From an uncultured Muribaculaceae bacterium (GTDB lineage: Bacteria > Bacteroidota > Bacteroidia > Bacteroidales > Muribaculaceae): 21,939 nucleotides of DNA. Positions 1-8,081 of this stretch are shown here, one piece after another. The notes below the pieces were generated by a model. The model saw nothing but the letters and a program-made list of their open reading frames with translations. It searched no databases and was not told where the DNA came from. The position numbers and the translations under genes are program-made. Where the stretch lies: positions 1 through 21,939 of the forward strand of contig CAJUBM010000041.1 in assembly GCA_910584735.1 (NCBI GenBank). The letters run 5' to 3'. Each line of letters starts with the position of its first letter. Position 1 is the stretch's first letter.

Positions 1-7
1 AAAGGCC

Positions 8-75
8 ATGGTTAGAAAAGCAATCTCCGGCTCCGCCTCTCCGGGTGGCCTGCCGTCCCGGAGGTCCGGCGCCAC
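8..75 (-). terminator. Candidate terminator of the AbiE operon
   Basis: Read on the minus strand, CCTCCGGG pairs with CCCGGAGAGG (one bulged A), and further GC-rich inverted sequence is followed by GATTGCTTTTCT, a short T tract. It lies about 25 bases after the toxin stop codon, which is where a terminator would be expected. The stem is imperfect and the T tract is short and displaced, so this is only a candidate. Nothing else is recognisable in bases 1-99. Confidence 0.3.
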
Positions 76-99
76 TATAAGTTACCTCTTTTGGGAAAA

Positions 100-1114
100 T
101 CAGCGGTGAGCTTTGAATTTCCTCTCTATTTCCGCCACACTTTCAAGTATGGCATCAAAAGGAGGAACATCATCCTCATAAATCATATTTGAAACCATTG
201 TCTCATAGTCATTCTTCCATACTTCAATGACAGATCTCGGCGGAACAAGAGAAATACGTTTGCGAATGACCGGAGTATAATCCACATCGCGCACAGATGT
301 AAAAATCGCCCGATGATGTCGTATAGCCTCCCAAAGCGCATCATCAGCAATTGCGTTATCAGCTATTCCGGCATCCATCATCTTGCATAAATCGTATAAA
401 TGCCGCGATTTACGGTTTGCGTTGCGACATCCGTCTGTAGTAAAAAGCTCATGCAATAGAAAAGCTTTTTCAAGGAAAGTCTTTTCTGCTATAGCGGAAT
501 TTATTTGAATTTCCGCTTCCTTTGACATTAAATGAGGGAAAAATGCCGCGACAAAAGAATCAACCGAAGAATTGGCGGTCGGCTCAAACAAGGAACGTGC
601 CCCGACCTCCAATAAAACCTCTTCTCGCAGATATTGATTATTTTCAGACGAAAAAACAGATTTATAGATGATATGAATCCGGCGGGGTTCAGGATAAGTG
701 GAATCGCCATCCCCATCCGGCTCAACATTTACTGCCACAAACTCATTTAATCCGATATTTTCTATCGCTTCTGCCAAATCCTTGGCAAGAATGTCCCTCA
801 CAAACACCGAAGATTCCTTACGCAACTTCTTTAACTGCTTCTTGGTAACATCTCCTTCTATCCCAAACATACTACGGTCTATAGCGATATCTATATCTTC
901 GGAAAAACGCCGTATCACACGCCAGACCTTACTGAGCGATGTACCTCCCTTGAACACCATTTTATCGGCGTATGGCAACGAGAAAAGAACATTGAGCATT
1001 TCGACAACCCAAAAATCTTTCTCAACAGCGACAATCGGTAAGTGTATCCTGGCAGCAGTCTGTTCAAAAAACAGTCCGGCGCTGGGTCTCGGTAAGGGTC
1101 AGAAATTTATTCAT
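100..1114 (-). pseudogene. AbiEii nucleotidyltransferase toxin, frameshifted
   Basis: This is a toxin of the AbiE (type IV) toxin-antitoxin family, a nucleotidyltransferase-fold protein. The main frame, open from the ATG at 999, carries FKGGTSLSKVW followed by SEDIDIAI, the GG(T/S)-x-(D/E)xD signature of the family. The true start appears to be the ATG at 1114, which overlaps the antitoxin stop (ATGAATAA). It reads MNKFLTLTETQRRTVF and then hits TGA. Removing one T from the T6 run (A6 on the plus strand, 1066-1071) joins it to FEQTAARIHLPIVAVEKDFWVVEMLNVLF, which is how family members normally begin. The ungapped product would be about 337 aa. The toxin is therefore either inactivated, restored by slippage at the homopolymer, made in a short form from 999, or affected by a sequencing error. 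The C-terminal helical part looks complete. The recognition is from motifs; the frameshift is read directly from the sequence. Confidence 0.8.
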
Positions 1115-1712
1115 AAGCGGTGAGTATTATTTTACGAATCCATGCCGGGATAAGCGGCAAATCTCGTTTTATGGATTCAAATGACACTGCTTTTATTAAT
1201 TTCTTTATGTGCAAAATCTGTTTTTCCGTAAGATTGTTTTCCCCGATTTCACGCAAAGCAAAAGTAAGAAGCATTGCGAAGTCATTTTGAAATGCCAGAT
1301 TCTTCTTTGCCGTATGTCTGAATTGAATTCCCCGCTCCCCATACAATCTTACCTTCCGTGGAGAGCCGTCTGTAAGATAAACCACATTCATAGGTAACTG
1401 CGTTGATATACCCAGTTTATTCAGGGCATATATCCCGGTAGGAACAATACGAGCCTTATCTCTTTTGGCTATTGCGACAGCGATTTCCTCAAATGTAGGA
1501 TATAAAATTCCTAAACCTAAGGCCTTATCTATCTTTGGATAATAATATATCCCCTGTGCGATCCTGAGCAATTTCTCTGACGCGACAAGTCGCCCGAACG
1601 CCTTGTGAATGGCGTTCGGGGTTCCATAAGAGGCATAATCCTGTGGAAAAATTATTTTACCCCTGCCGCGTTTAGATACGCTTGTTAATATCTTTTGCTC
1701 AATAGATTGCAT
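1107..1712 (-). CDS. AbiEi-like antitoxin (DUF6088 type)
   Basis: This 201-aa protein resembles the DUF6088/AbiEi antitoxins that accompany AbiEii toxins. The N-terminal part (about residues 1-60, MQSIEQKILTSVSKRGRGKI through LLRIAQGIYYYPK) has the look of the winged-helix DNA-binding domain that reads 'G-x-Y-YYPK' in this family. The middle holds the typical IVPTGIYALNKLG and VVYLTDGSPRKVRL stretches, the body of the antitoxin domain. The ATG at 1712 lies about 18 bases after the inferred transcription start. Its stop overlaps the toxin start by 8 bases (ATGAATAA), implying translational coupling. In characterised AbiE systems the antitoxin binds inverted repeats in its own promoter and represses the operon; a matching repeat is present upstream here. 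The frame is intact, unlike that of its partner. Confidence 0.85.
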   Translation of the reverse strand: MQSIEQKILTSVSKRGRGKIIFPQDYASYGTPNAIHKAFGRLVASEKLLRIAQGIYYYPKIDKALGLGILYPTFEEIAVAIAKRDKARIVPTGIYALNKLGISTQLPMNVVYLTDGSPRKVRLYGERGIQFRHTAKKNLAFQNDFAMLLTFALREIGENNLTEKQILHIKKLIKAVSFESIKRDLPLIPAWIRKIILTAYE

Positions 1713-1729
1713 CTATATTTACATATTAT

Positions 1730-1768
1730 TATGTCACAAATTTATAGTAAATTACTGACATAACCAAA
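1730..1768 (-). promoter_or_regulatory. AbiE operon promoter with inverted-repeat operator
   Basis: On the minus strand, TTTG (1765-1768), a 20-base spacer and TAAATTTG (1737-1744) match the Bacteroidales -33/-7 promoter (TTTG, TAnnTTTG). A perfect inverted repeat, TATGTCA (1730-1736) and TGACATA (1756-1762), brackets the -7 box and reaches the likely start site, which is where a repressor would block RNA polymerase. Auto-repression by AbiEi through inverted repeats is known for the family; binding here is inferred. Confidence 0.6.
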
Positions 1769-1787
1769 TATGAATCTTATGCTGATT

Positions 1788-3260
1788 TTAATTTTCTTGG
1801 GCGGGGATGGGTTCGTAGGCGCCTAAGGAGGGAGGCGTGGGGCGGCGGACACCGAGGAGATCGGCGGAGGAGGCTTCGGGGAGGGTCAGGGAAGGGTCGG
1901 CGGCACCGATGGCGGGAGAACCTTCGCGGAGGCGGTAGTCGAAGAGGTAGTCCTCGCGAACGGTGTAATAGAGCGGATCCTCGTCCCAGATGCATGATAT
2001 GAACTGGGAATCGTCCTCGCCTGCGGCCTTGAAGAGGCAGCGGCGGAATACGACATCGGCGCCCTCTATGGATGACTCCACCTTCATTCCTTCGTCTGCC
2101 TGGGGTATGTAGTGGGCCACCTCCGTGCCGTTGCCGTAGAGGATGCAGTTGGTAAACTCGGCTGACAACAGGGGCGATTCCTTGTCCTCATCGTACATGG
2201 CGTTGACGCCCGTGTGCTCGAGGTTTACAGCGGGGCCGGCTGCGGAGAAGAGGTAGTAGTTGGCAAAAGTGCAATGGTTGAACAGATGGCGTCCGCCGTA
2301 GAGATATACCAGGCCGGAGGATGCCTCGGAGAGTTCGCACCCCACGGCGCGGACGGAGGAGTTGACGGCCTCGAGCACGAACCCTTTGGTGTTGCGCACC
2401 ACGGAGTTGTCTATAGCAAGTGACGGGGTGGCATCATCGTAGGGGACATTGTCGAGCAGTATTCCGTATTCGGAATTGCGGATGGAGGCATGGGTTATGC
2501 GGTTTCCACGCGATGTATCGGTGAAATAGAGACCACCCCACTGTCCCGACATCACTTCGTAGGGAATCTGGGCGGCAACGTTGCCTGTGCGGTCGCCTGT
2601 CATCGTCACGGGTTTCTCGGCAGTGCCGTTGACAAGGAGGGTGCCGTGGATTACCATGCGGGCCTTGTCGTGGAAAAACAGTTCCGTGCCTGCGGGAAGG
2701 GTGAGTGTGCAACCGGGGTCTACCACGATGGAGTCGAACACCTGGTATGGTTTCGTTGCCGAGAAACGGGTGTCGGAGGTGATACGGTAGTCGCCGCGCA
2801 GACGGGTGACATCGCGCCCCGAGGCACGGACGGGAAGCTCGGTAGTAACGCCGTTGACAACGAACTGCAGATGAGCCATGCACTCAACCGGGACGTCCTT
2901 GCCATTCTCGGGGAGGGTGGCCTCCACGAAAACAAATATAGAGTCCTTGGCGCGAATCTCAATGTTGGAGAAATCGCGTCCCGACAGCCCGTCGACATTC
3001 AGACGGAAGATATTGTCGGGGTTATCGGAAAAACGTATAGACGAGAGGTTTATCCCCTTATCGTTATGGTTATAGACCACGAACCGGGCCGTAGGCGACG
3101 GCCCGAGCGTAAAGAGGTCGCCCAGGTCGAGGGTATCTACCGAGAACTTCGGCTGCGCCGAGGGGGAGGTAGTTATGCCGTCTTCGATGCACGAGGTCAG
3201 CAGTCCGCAGAAAGCGAGCAGCCCCGCCATGAAGAGAAATATGTTCCGTAACTTATTCAT
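1788..3260 (-). CDS. Beta-helix-like surface lipoprotein
   Basis: The 490-aa product begins with a lipoprotein signal peptide: MNKLRNIFLFMAGLLAFCG and then the lipobox LLTSC, with Cys about residue 24 followed by IEDG. It should be lipidated and exported to the outer membrane or cell surface. Residues about 35-145 look like a beta-sandwich domain (TARFVVYNHNDKGINLSSI). From about 150 to 440 there are repeating short beta-strand segments (GNRITHASIRNSEYGILLDN, SVRAVGCELSEASSGLVYL, FTNCILYGNGTEVAHYI) typical of right-handed parallel beta-helix proteins. The C-terminus, YRLREGSPAIGAADPSL to DLLGVRRPTPPSLGAYE, is a tail often seen on such Bacteroidota lipoproteins. No catalytic residues can be assigned. 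It may bind or process polysaccharide, but no glycan-utilisation genes are adjacent. The coding sequence is GC-rich, unlike its two accessory neighbours. Confidence 0.75.
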   Translation of the reverse strand: MNKLRNIFLFMAGLLAFCGLLTSCIEDGITTSPSAQPKFSVDTLDLGDLFTLGPSPTARFVVYNHNDKGINLSSIRFSDNPDNIFRLNVDGLSGRDFSNIEIRAKDSIFVFVEATLPENGKDVPVECMAHLQFVVNGVTTELPVRASGRDVTRLRGDYRITSDTRFSATKPYQVFDSIVVDPGCTLTLPAGTELFFHDKARMVIHGTLLVNGTAEKPVTMTGDRTGNVAAQIPYEVMSGQWGGLYFTDTSRGNRITHASIRNSEYGILLDNVPYDDATPSLAIDNSVVRNTKGFVLEAVNSSVRAVGCELSEASSGLVYLYGGRHLFNHCTFANYYLFSAAGPAVNLEHTGVNAMYDEDKESPLLSAEFTNCILYGNGTEVAHYIPQADEGMKVESSIEGADVVFRRCLFKAAGEDDSQFISCIWDEDPLYYTVREDYLFDYRLREGSPAIGAADPSLTLPEASSADLLGVRRPTPPSLGAYEPIPAQEN

Positions 3261-3263
3261 TCA

Positions 3264-3293
3264 TTATCCGTTTAGTAAGTCTATAACGGATAA
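3264..3293. promoter_or_regulatory. Inverted repeat in the lipoprotein leader
   Basis: TTATCCG (3264-3270) and CGGATAA (3287-3293) form a perfect 7-base inverted repeat with a 16-base spacer, immediately in front of the lipoprotein start codon. It could be an operator or a leader hairpin that covers the translation start. The role is unknown; only the repeat itself is seen. Confidence 0.35.
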
Positions 3294-3339
3294 CCGGCAC
3301 AGAATATTGCAACAGAGGATAAACACTATTACATTTACG

Positions 3340-3365
3340 TATAAGTAACTGTTCAAAATTATTTT
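3340..3365. repeat. 26-base dispersed repeat, copy 1
   Basis: TATAAGTAACTG-TT-CAAAATTATTTT occurs here and, with two mismatches (CC instead of TT), at 18140-18165. On the minus strand it contains TAATTTTG (3354-3361), a perfect TAnnTTTG -7 box that could drive the lipoprotein gene, with a TTTG at 3385-3388 but a long 23-base spacer. Whether the repeat is a promoter module, a regulator site or the trace of a mobile element cannot be told from two copies. Confidence 0.5.
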
Positions 3366-3394
3366 ATACTATCCAGCCTATAAACAAAAAGTGT

Positions 3395-3419
3395 TAACTT
3401 TGTATTCAAAGTTGCAACT
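3395..3419 (+). promoter_or_regulatory. Promoter -7 box and palindromes before the AlbA_2 gene
   Basis: TAACTTTG (3395-3402) matches the Bacteroidales -7 box; no convincing -33 TTTG is present. AACTTTG-TATT-CAAAGTT (3396-3413) is a perfect palindrome covering the -7 box and likely start site, and AGTTGCAACT (3410-3419) is a second perfect palindrome overlapping it. The AlbA_2 gene starts at 3425, so the leader would be very short. The arrangement suggests an operator, possibly for auto-regulation by the encoded protein, which is inference. Confidence 0.4.
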
Positions 3420-3424
3420 CGCAG

Positions 3425-4870
3425 ATGAATATAAACAGTATCAAGGAAGTTCAGGAACTGGTTGCCGAAAAAGAAAATGGGAAGGTAGAGTTCAAAGAGA
3501 CGACCGGCCAATTGGAGCGCGGTATGGAGACTATATGCGCCTTCCTCAACGGAAATGGAGGCACAGTCCTATTCGGTGTGACGGATAAAGGAAAGATTAT
3601 CGGACAGGAGTTAAGTGATAAAACCCGGCGCTCCATTGCCGAGGCAGTCAGCCGATTTGAACCTGTGGCAGATGTTAGAATATCATACATCCCATTACCC
3701 GACAGCAAAAATAATATTATAGCCGTCCATGTGGATGAATCAAGAGAATCTCGTCCGTTCTTTTACAAAGGACGTGCATATATGCGTGTGGAAAGTGTAA
3801 CCACAACAATGCCGCAATCAAAGTATAACAGCTTGCTCATACAACGGGAAGAGATTTTCCATGGCTGGGAAACATATCCCAATCCTGGGTTAAAACTCTC
3901 GGATTTAGACGATGACGAAATCCACAAAACAGTACGACTCGGCATTGAATGTGGACGTTTGCCTGAAACAACAGGAAATGACATACCCTCCCTACTTGAA
4001 AAACTTAATTTATCAGAGGATGGTGTGCTTAAAAATGCAGCAGCCGTATTATTCGCCAAAAAGAAATTAGCACACTATCCGCAGAACCTGTTACGGCTGG
4101 GTCGTTTTAAAGGAACCGATAAAACAGTGTTCATTGACAGCCAACGTGTATATGGCAATATTTTCAAATTGCTTGATGCTGCAATGGCTTTCATTTTCAA
4201 ACACCTTTCCTTATCAGGTACCACAGACTCATTGGAACGGGAAGAACATTTGGAAATCCCATACAAAGCTATAAGAGAGGGCGTGATAAACAGCCTATGC
4301 CATAGGAACTATCGGGACATCGGAGGGTCTGTTGCCATTGCCATATATGACGACCGTGTGGAGATTGAAAATCCCGGAACATTTCCACACGGATGGAATA
4401 TGGATAGAATCAGGTCAGATCATAGTTCAAAACCTCATAATCCATTGATTGCAGATACATTATATATTAGAAAAATATTGGAAAGCTGGGGACGTGGCAT
4501 CAACCTCATGATTGAGGAATGTAAGAAAACAGGATTGCCTGAACCTGAATTCCAAATAGCCTCTGATGAGATAAAACTGATATTTCAACGTAAAGCTACC
4601 GGTCAAGTTACAGGACAAGTTACAGGACAAGTTACAGGACAAGTTACAGGACAAGTTACATCCTTGATAAAGTGTTTAGGTAAAGGGGAGCTATCAGCAA
4701 AAGAGATAATGGGGCTTCTGTCCTTAAAAGGACGTGACAATTTCCTCAAATCTTACCTTTATCCGGCTATGCAAGACAAGCTTATAGAGCAGACTCATCC
4801 TGAAAGAGCTAATCATCCCAATCAGAAATACCGTCTGACAGAAAAAGGGAAAGATGTGTTAGCTTTGTAA
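3425..4870 (+). CDS. AlbA_2/ATP-binding domain putative transcriptional regulator
   Basis: This 481-aa protein has the layout of the common bacterial 'ATP-binding protein / putative DNA-binding' family. Residues about 15-125 form an AlbA_2 (Schlafen-like) domain: VEFKETTGQLERGMETICAF, then LNGNGGTVLFGVTDKGKIIG and FYKGRAYMRVESVTTTM. Residues about 265-375 form a HATPase_c_4-like domain: YKAIREGVINSLCHRNY, then VEIENPGTFP and ESWGRGINLMIEECKK. The C-terminal 70 residues look like a winged helix (LGKGELSAKEIMGLLSLKGR ... KYRLTEKGKDVLAL). Between the last two lie five tandem TGQV units. Such proteins are generally thought to be regulators, and some relatives act in defence. The precise function is unknown. 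The ATG at 3425 follows the promoter-like palindromes closely. Base composition is more A+T-rich than the infB side, pointing to transfer. It ends just before a bidirectional terminator. Confidence 0.75.
   Translation: MNINSIKEVQELVAEKENGKVEFKETTGQLERGMETICAFLNGNGGTVLFGVTDKGKIIGQELSDKTRRSIAEAVSRFEPVADVRISYIPLPDSKNNIIAVHVDESRESRPFFYKGRAYMRVESVTTTMPQSKYNSLLIQREEIFHGWETYPNPGLKLSDLDDDEIHKTVRLGIECGRLPETTGNDIPSLLEKLNLSEDGVLKNAAAVLFAKKKLAHYPQNLLRLGRFKGTDKTVFIDSQRVYGNIFKLLDAAMAFIFKHLSLSGTTDSLEREEHLEIPYKAIREGVINSLCHRNYRDIGGSVAIAIYDDRVEIENPGTFPHGWNMDRIRSDHSSKPHNPLIADTLYIRKILESWGRGINLMIEECKKTGLPEPEFQIASDEIKLIFQRKATGQVTGQVTGQVTGQVTGQVTSLIKCLGKGELSAKEIMGLLSLKGRDNFLKSYLYPAMQDKLIEQTHPERANHPNQKYRLTEKGKDVLAL
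4598..4657 (+). repeat. Five 12-base tandem repeats encoding TGQV
   Basis: Five units of 12 bases run head to tail inside the AlbA_2 gene. The first is accggtcaagtt and the other four are acaggacaagtt. Each encodes Thr-Gly-Gln-Val, so gain or loss of a unit keeps the frame and only changes linker length between the ATPase-like domain and the winged helix. The near-identity of the DNA copies, not only of the protein, indicates recent slippage. Confidence 0.9.
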
Positions 4871-4900
4871 AAGATATAAGGACATAAAAGAGGATAAAAA

Positions 4901-4945
4901 AACAGCGGAGTGTCAAAACAAAGTTTTTGACACTCCGCTGTTTTT
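4901..4945. terminator. Strong bidirectional terminator
   Basis: CAGCGGAGTGTCAAAA (4903-4918) pairs perfectly over 16 bases with TTTTGACACTCCGCTG (4925-4940), leaving a 6-base loop. A-rich sequence lies on its left and TTTTT on its right, so the hairpin can end transcripts from both directions. It stands between the converging AlbA_2 gene and infB and probably serves both. Confidence 0.9.
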
Positions 4946-4978
4946 ACGCAATCGGGATATGGCTGCGGGATTAGCTGT

Positions 4979-7900
4979 TTAGAGGGTGCGGGCCACTTCG
5001 ACTTCTTCGAAGCCTTCGATGAGGTCACCGACCTGCACGTCGTTGTAGCCCTGGATGGAGAGACCGCACTCGAGGCCGGCAACGACTTCCTTGGCATCGT
5101 CCTTGAAGCGTTTGAGCGAACCGAGGTCGCCGGTGTAGCGCACGATACCGTCGCGGATTAGGCGCACCTTGGAGCCACGCTTAATCTTGCCTTCCCGAAC
5201 CAAGGCTCCGGCGATGGTGCCGACTTTGGAAATCTTGTATGTCTCAAGCACTTCGGCGGTACCCGTAATCTCCTCCTTGACCTCGGGGGCAAGCATACCT
5301 GCCATGGCGTCCTTGACTTCTTCGATGGCCTGGTAGATAACGGAATAGAGGCGTATCTCGACCCCTTCGCGCTCTGCCTCGCGGCGGGCGGCCTGCGAGG
5401 GGCGCACCTGGAAGCCGATGATGATGGCATCGGAGGCTGCGGCAAGGGTGACATCGCTCTCGGAGATTTCGCCCACGGCCTTGTGAAGCACGTTGACCTG
5501 CACCTCGGGGGTGGAGAGCTTGATAAGGGAGTCTGAGAGGGCTTCGATGGAACCGTCAACGTCACCCTTGACGATGATGTTGAGTTCCTTGAATGAGCCG
5601 AGAGCCTGACGGCGGGCGATATCATCGAGAGTGAGGCGCTTGGAGGTGCGCAGACCGAGTTCGCGCTGCAGCTGCTGGCGCTTGGTGGCAATCTCACGCG
5701 CATCCTGTTCGGAATCAAGCACGGTGAAGGTATCGCCGGCGGTAGGCGCCCCGTCCAGACCGAGAATCAGGGCGGGTTCGGCGGGACCGGCCTCCTTGAT
5801 GCGCTGGTTACGCTCGTTGAACATGGCCTTAATCTTGCCGTAGTGCGTACCGGCCAATATAATGTCGCCCTGACGGAGTGTGCCGTTCTGCACCAGCACG
5901 GTGGCCACATAGCCGCGTCCCTTGTCGAGGGAGGATTCGATTATGGAGCCTGTGGCGTTACGGTCGGGGTTGGCCTTGAGTTCGAGTAGTTCAGCCTCGA
6001 GGAGTACTTTGTCGAGAAGTTCCTCTACGCCGATGCCCTTCTTGGCCGACACATCCTGGCTCTGATATTTGCCGCCCCATTCCTCAACGAGGTAGTTCAT
6101 CTGGGCAAGCTCCTCCTTGATTTTGTCGGGGTTGGCTGCGGGTTTGTCTATCTTGTTGATCGCAAACACGATGGGCACACCGGCAGCAGAGGCATGGTTG
6201 ATTGCCTCCACGGTCTGCGGCATCACATCGTCATCGGCGGCAACGATGATTATACATATATCGGTTACCTTGGCACCACGGGCACGCATGGCGGTGAACG
6301 CTTCGTGACCGGGGGTATCAAGGAAGGTTATATGGCGTCCGTCGGAGAGGGTCACGTGGTATGCGCCGATATGCTGGGTTATACCTCCGGCCTCACCGGC
6401 TATTACGTTTGCCTTTCTTATATAGTCGAGCAGAGAGGTCTTACCGTGGTCGACATGTCCCATCACCGTTACGATAGGGGGACGGGCCTGGAGATCTTCC
6501 TCGCTGTCCTCCTCCTGGGTGATTGCCTCCACCACCTCGGCAGATACGAACTCGGTCTTGAAGCCGAACTCCTCGGCAACGATATTGATTGTCTCGGCAT
6601 CGAGGCGCTGGTTTATGGAAACCATCACACCGAGGTTCATGCATGTGCCGATTACCTTGTTGATGGGCACATCCATCATCGAAGCCAGGTCGTTGGCGGT
6701 AACGAACTCGGTGAGTTTGAGCACTTTCGACTCGGCGGCCTGTGCGGCTGCCGCCTCGCGTTCGCGTTCGGCCACAGCCTCGCGTTTCTCCTTACGCCAT
6801 TTTACGCCCTTCTTCTGTCCTTTGTCCTTGGAAGTGAGGCGGGCGAGCACCTCCTTTACCTGCTTCTGTACGTCCTCCTCGTTTACCTCGGTATGCTGCG
6901 GGGCATTGTGGCGCTTGCCACGGGAGTTGCCTCCTCCACGGCCGTCACGGCGCGAACCGCCCTGGCCGGAGTTGCCTGAGGAATTCCTTCCTGAACCGCC
7001 GCCCTGCTGCTGGGCGGTCTTCTCGATATCGACTTTCTCTTTCGAACCGATACGTTTGCGTTTCTGGCGTCCTTCGGTATTGGCCTGGGCGCCGCCGTTT
7101 GCCCCCTGTCCGTTTTCACGGGCCTTGGCGATGCGTTCGTTGCGGCGTTCCTCCTTGGTCTTCTTTTTGGGACGGGTGGTCTGGTTGATTGCCGAAAGGT
7201 CGATTTTGCCGATTACATTGATTGTAGGGCGGTCTTTGGGAAGGCCCAGGGAGAACACCTCGGCTTCTTCGGGCTTAGATTCTGTTTTCAACTGAGAGGT
7301 GGATTCGTGTTGGTTATGTGCAGCTTCAGCCGGTTTGGGGGCTTCGGCAGGTTTTTCATTCTTGGCCGGGACTTCGGCGGCAGCAGCGGCATGCACTACG
7401 GCAGGGGCCTGTGGCTTTTCAGCCTCAGGTCTGACAGTCTCGCCTTGTGCCGGGGCAACCTCCGGGAGAGTTTCTTTTTCAGGAGCAGGCTCCGGGGCCT
7501 TTACAGCTACAGACGCGGCCGGCGTCTTTGCCTGTGTCTCGGCCTCGGGGGCTACAGACTGTTCCACGGGTGAAGCGACCGGGGTCTCCGCTGCAACGGC
7601 AGGACGATCTTCGGTCTTTTCAGGCTGTGGGGCAACACGGGGAGCGGCCGGCTTGGCGGCAACAGGCATCCCTTTGCTGTCAAGCTCGATTTTTCCGAGT
7701 ATCTTAAGTTTCTTTGTCTCTGACGGAAGTTTTATTTCCTCCGGGTCTGCGGACTTGGAGGGGCGTGTCTTCTCACGCTGCTGCTGACGTTCTGACGAGA
7801 ACTTTTCAGATTTGCTTTTGAGATCCTTGTCCGATTTGAATTCCTTAACGAGTATGTCGACAACATCATCCTCAATGCGGGCATTGGGGTTGTCGTCAAC

Positions 7901-7990
7901 GGTTATATCTTTTTTGCGCAGGAACTCAACGGCAGTGGAGAGGCTTATGTTGAGGTCTTTTGCTATTTTGCTTATTTTTGTTCTCGCCAT
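4979..7990 (-). CDS. infB: Translation initiation factor IF-2
   Basis: IF-2 is the GTPase that brings initiator tRNA to the small ribosomal subunit and promotes subunit joining. The 1003-aa protein starts with an IF2_N domain (MARTKISKIAKDLNISLSTA). A very long low-complexity linker follows, about residues 60-430, rich in Ala, Pro, Glu and Lys and then in Gly, Arg, Asn and Gln. A second IF2_N-like segment (VTANDLASMMDVPINKVIGT) precedes the G domain: G1 VMGHVDHGKTS near residue 510, G3 FLDTPGHEAFTAMRARGAK near 555, G4 INKIDKP near 610. Domains II-IV follow, including LNIIVKGDVDGSIEALSDS and the C-terminal initiator-tRNA binding domain. It is longer than the E. coli protein because of the linker, as is usual in Bacteroidota. 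It is the last gene of the rimP-nusA-infB operon, 91 bases after nusA. Confidence 0.98.
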   Translation of the reverse strand: MARTKISKIAKDLNISLSTAVEFLRKKDITVDDNPNARIEDDVVDILVKEFKSDKDLKSKSEKFSSERQQQREKTRPSKSADPEEIKLPSETKKLKILGKIELDSKGMPVAAKPAAPRVAPQPEKTEDRPAVAAETPVASPVEQSVAPEAETQAKTPAASVAVKAPEPAPEKETLPEVAPAQGETVRPEAEKPQAPAVVHAAAAAEVPAKNEKPAEAPKPAEAAHNQHESTSQLKTESKPEEAEVFSLGLPKDRPTINVIGKIDLSAINQTTRPKKKTKEERRNERIAKARENGQGANGGAQANTEGRQKRKRIGSKEKVDIEKTAQQQGGGSGRNSSGNSGQGGSRRDGRGGGNSRGKRHNAPQHTEVNEEDVQKQVKEVLARLTSKDKGQKKGVKWRKEKREAVAEREREAAAAQAAESKVLKLTEFVTANDLASMMDVPINKVIGTCMNLGVMVSINQRLDAETINIVAEEFGFKTEFVSAEVVEAITQEEDSEEDLQARPPIVTVMGHVDHGKTSLLDYIRKANVIAGEAGGITQHIGAYHVTLSDGRHITFLDTPGHEAFTAMRARGAKVTDICIIIVAADDDVMPQTVEAINHASAAGVPIVFAINKIDKPAANPDKIKEELAQMNYLVEEWGGKYQSQDVSAKKGIGVEELLDKVLLEAELLELKANPDRNATGSIIESSLDKGRGYVATVLVQNGTLRQGDIILAGTHYGKIKAMFNERNQRIKEAGPAEPALILGLDGAPTAGDTFTVLDSEQDAREIATKRQQLQRELGLRTSKRLTLDDIARRQALGSFKELNIIVKGDVDGSIEALSDSLIKLSTPEVQVNVLHKAVGEISESDVTLAAASDAIIIGFQVRPSQAARREAEREGVEIRLYSVIYQAIEEVKDAMAGMLAPEVKEEITGTAEVLETYKISKVGTIAGALVREGKIKRGSKVRLIRDGIVRYTGDLGSLKRFKDDAKEVVAGLECGLSIQGYNDVQVGDLIEGFEEVEVARTL

Positions 7991-8081
7991 GTAGGGGTAT
8001 TAAGAAGTTGTCTAAAAGTTGAGAGAGAGTAAACATATTGGCATCGGCTGCAGGAGCCGGGGCGAGTAGCGCCGGGACGGC

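Noticed and set aside
698..1123. 141-codon plus-strand frame opposite the AbiEii toxin
   Set aside because: It is antisense to the toxin, whose motifs are clear in the minus frame, and it has no independent signals.
1777..1995. 72-codon minus-strand Arg/Pro-rich frame
   Set aside because: It is an out-of-frame shadow of the lipoprotein C-terminus.
4598..4657. CRISPR-like array
   Set aside because: The units are 12 bases with no spacers and encode an in-frame protein repeat.
6194..7295. Long plus-strand frames opposite infB
   Set aside because: They mirror the codon pattern of infB, a certain gene, and are composed of shadow residues without domain features.
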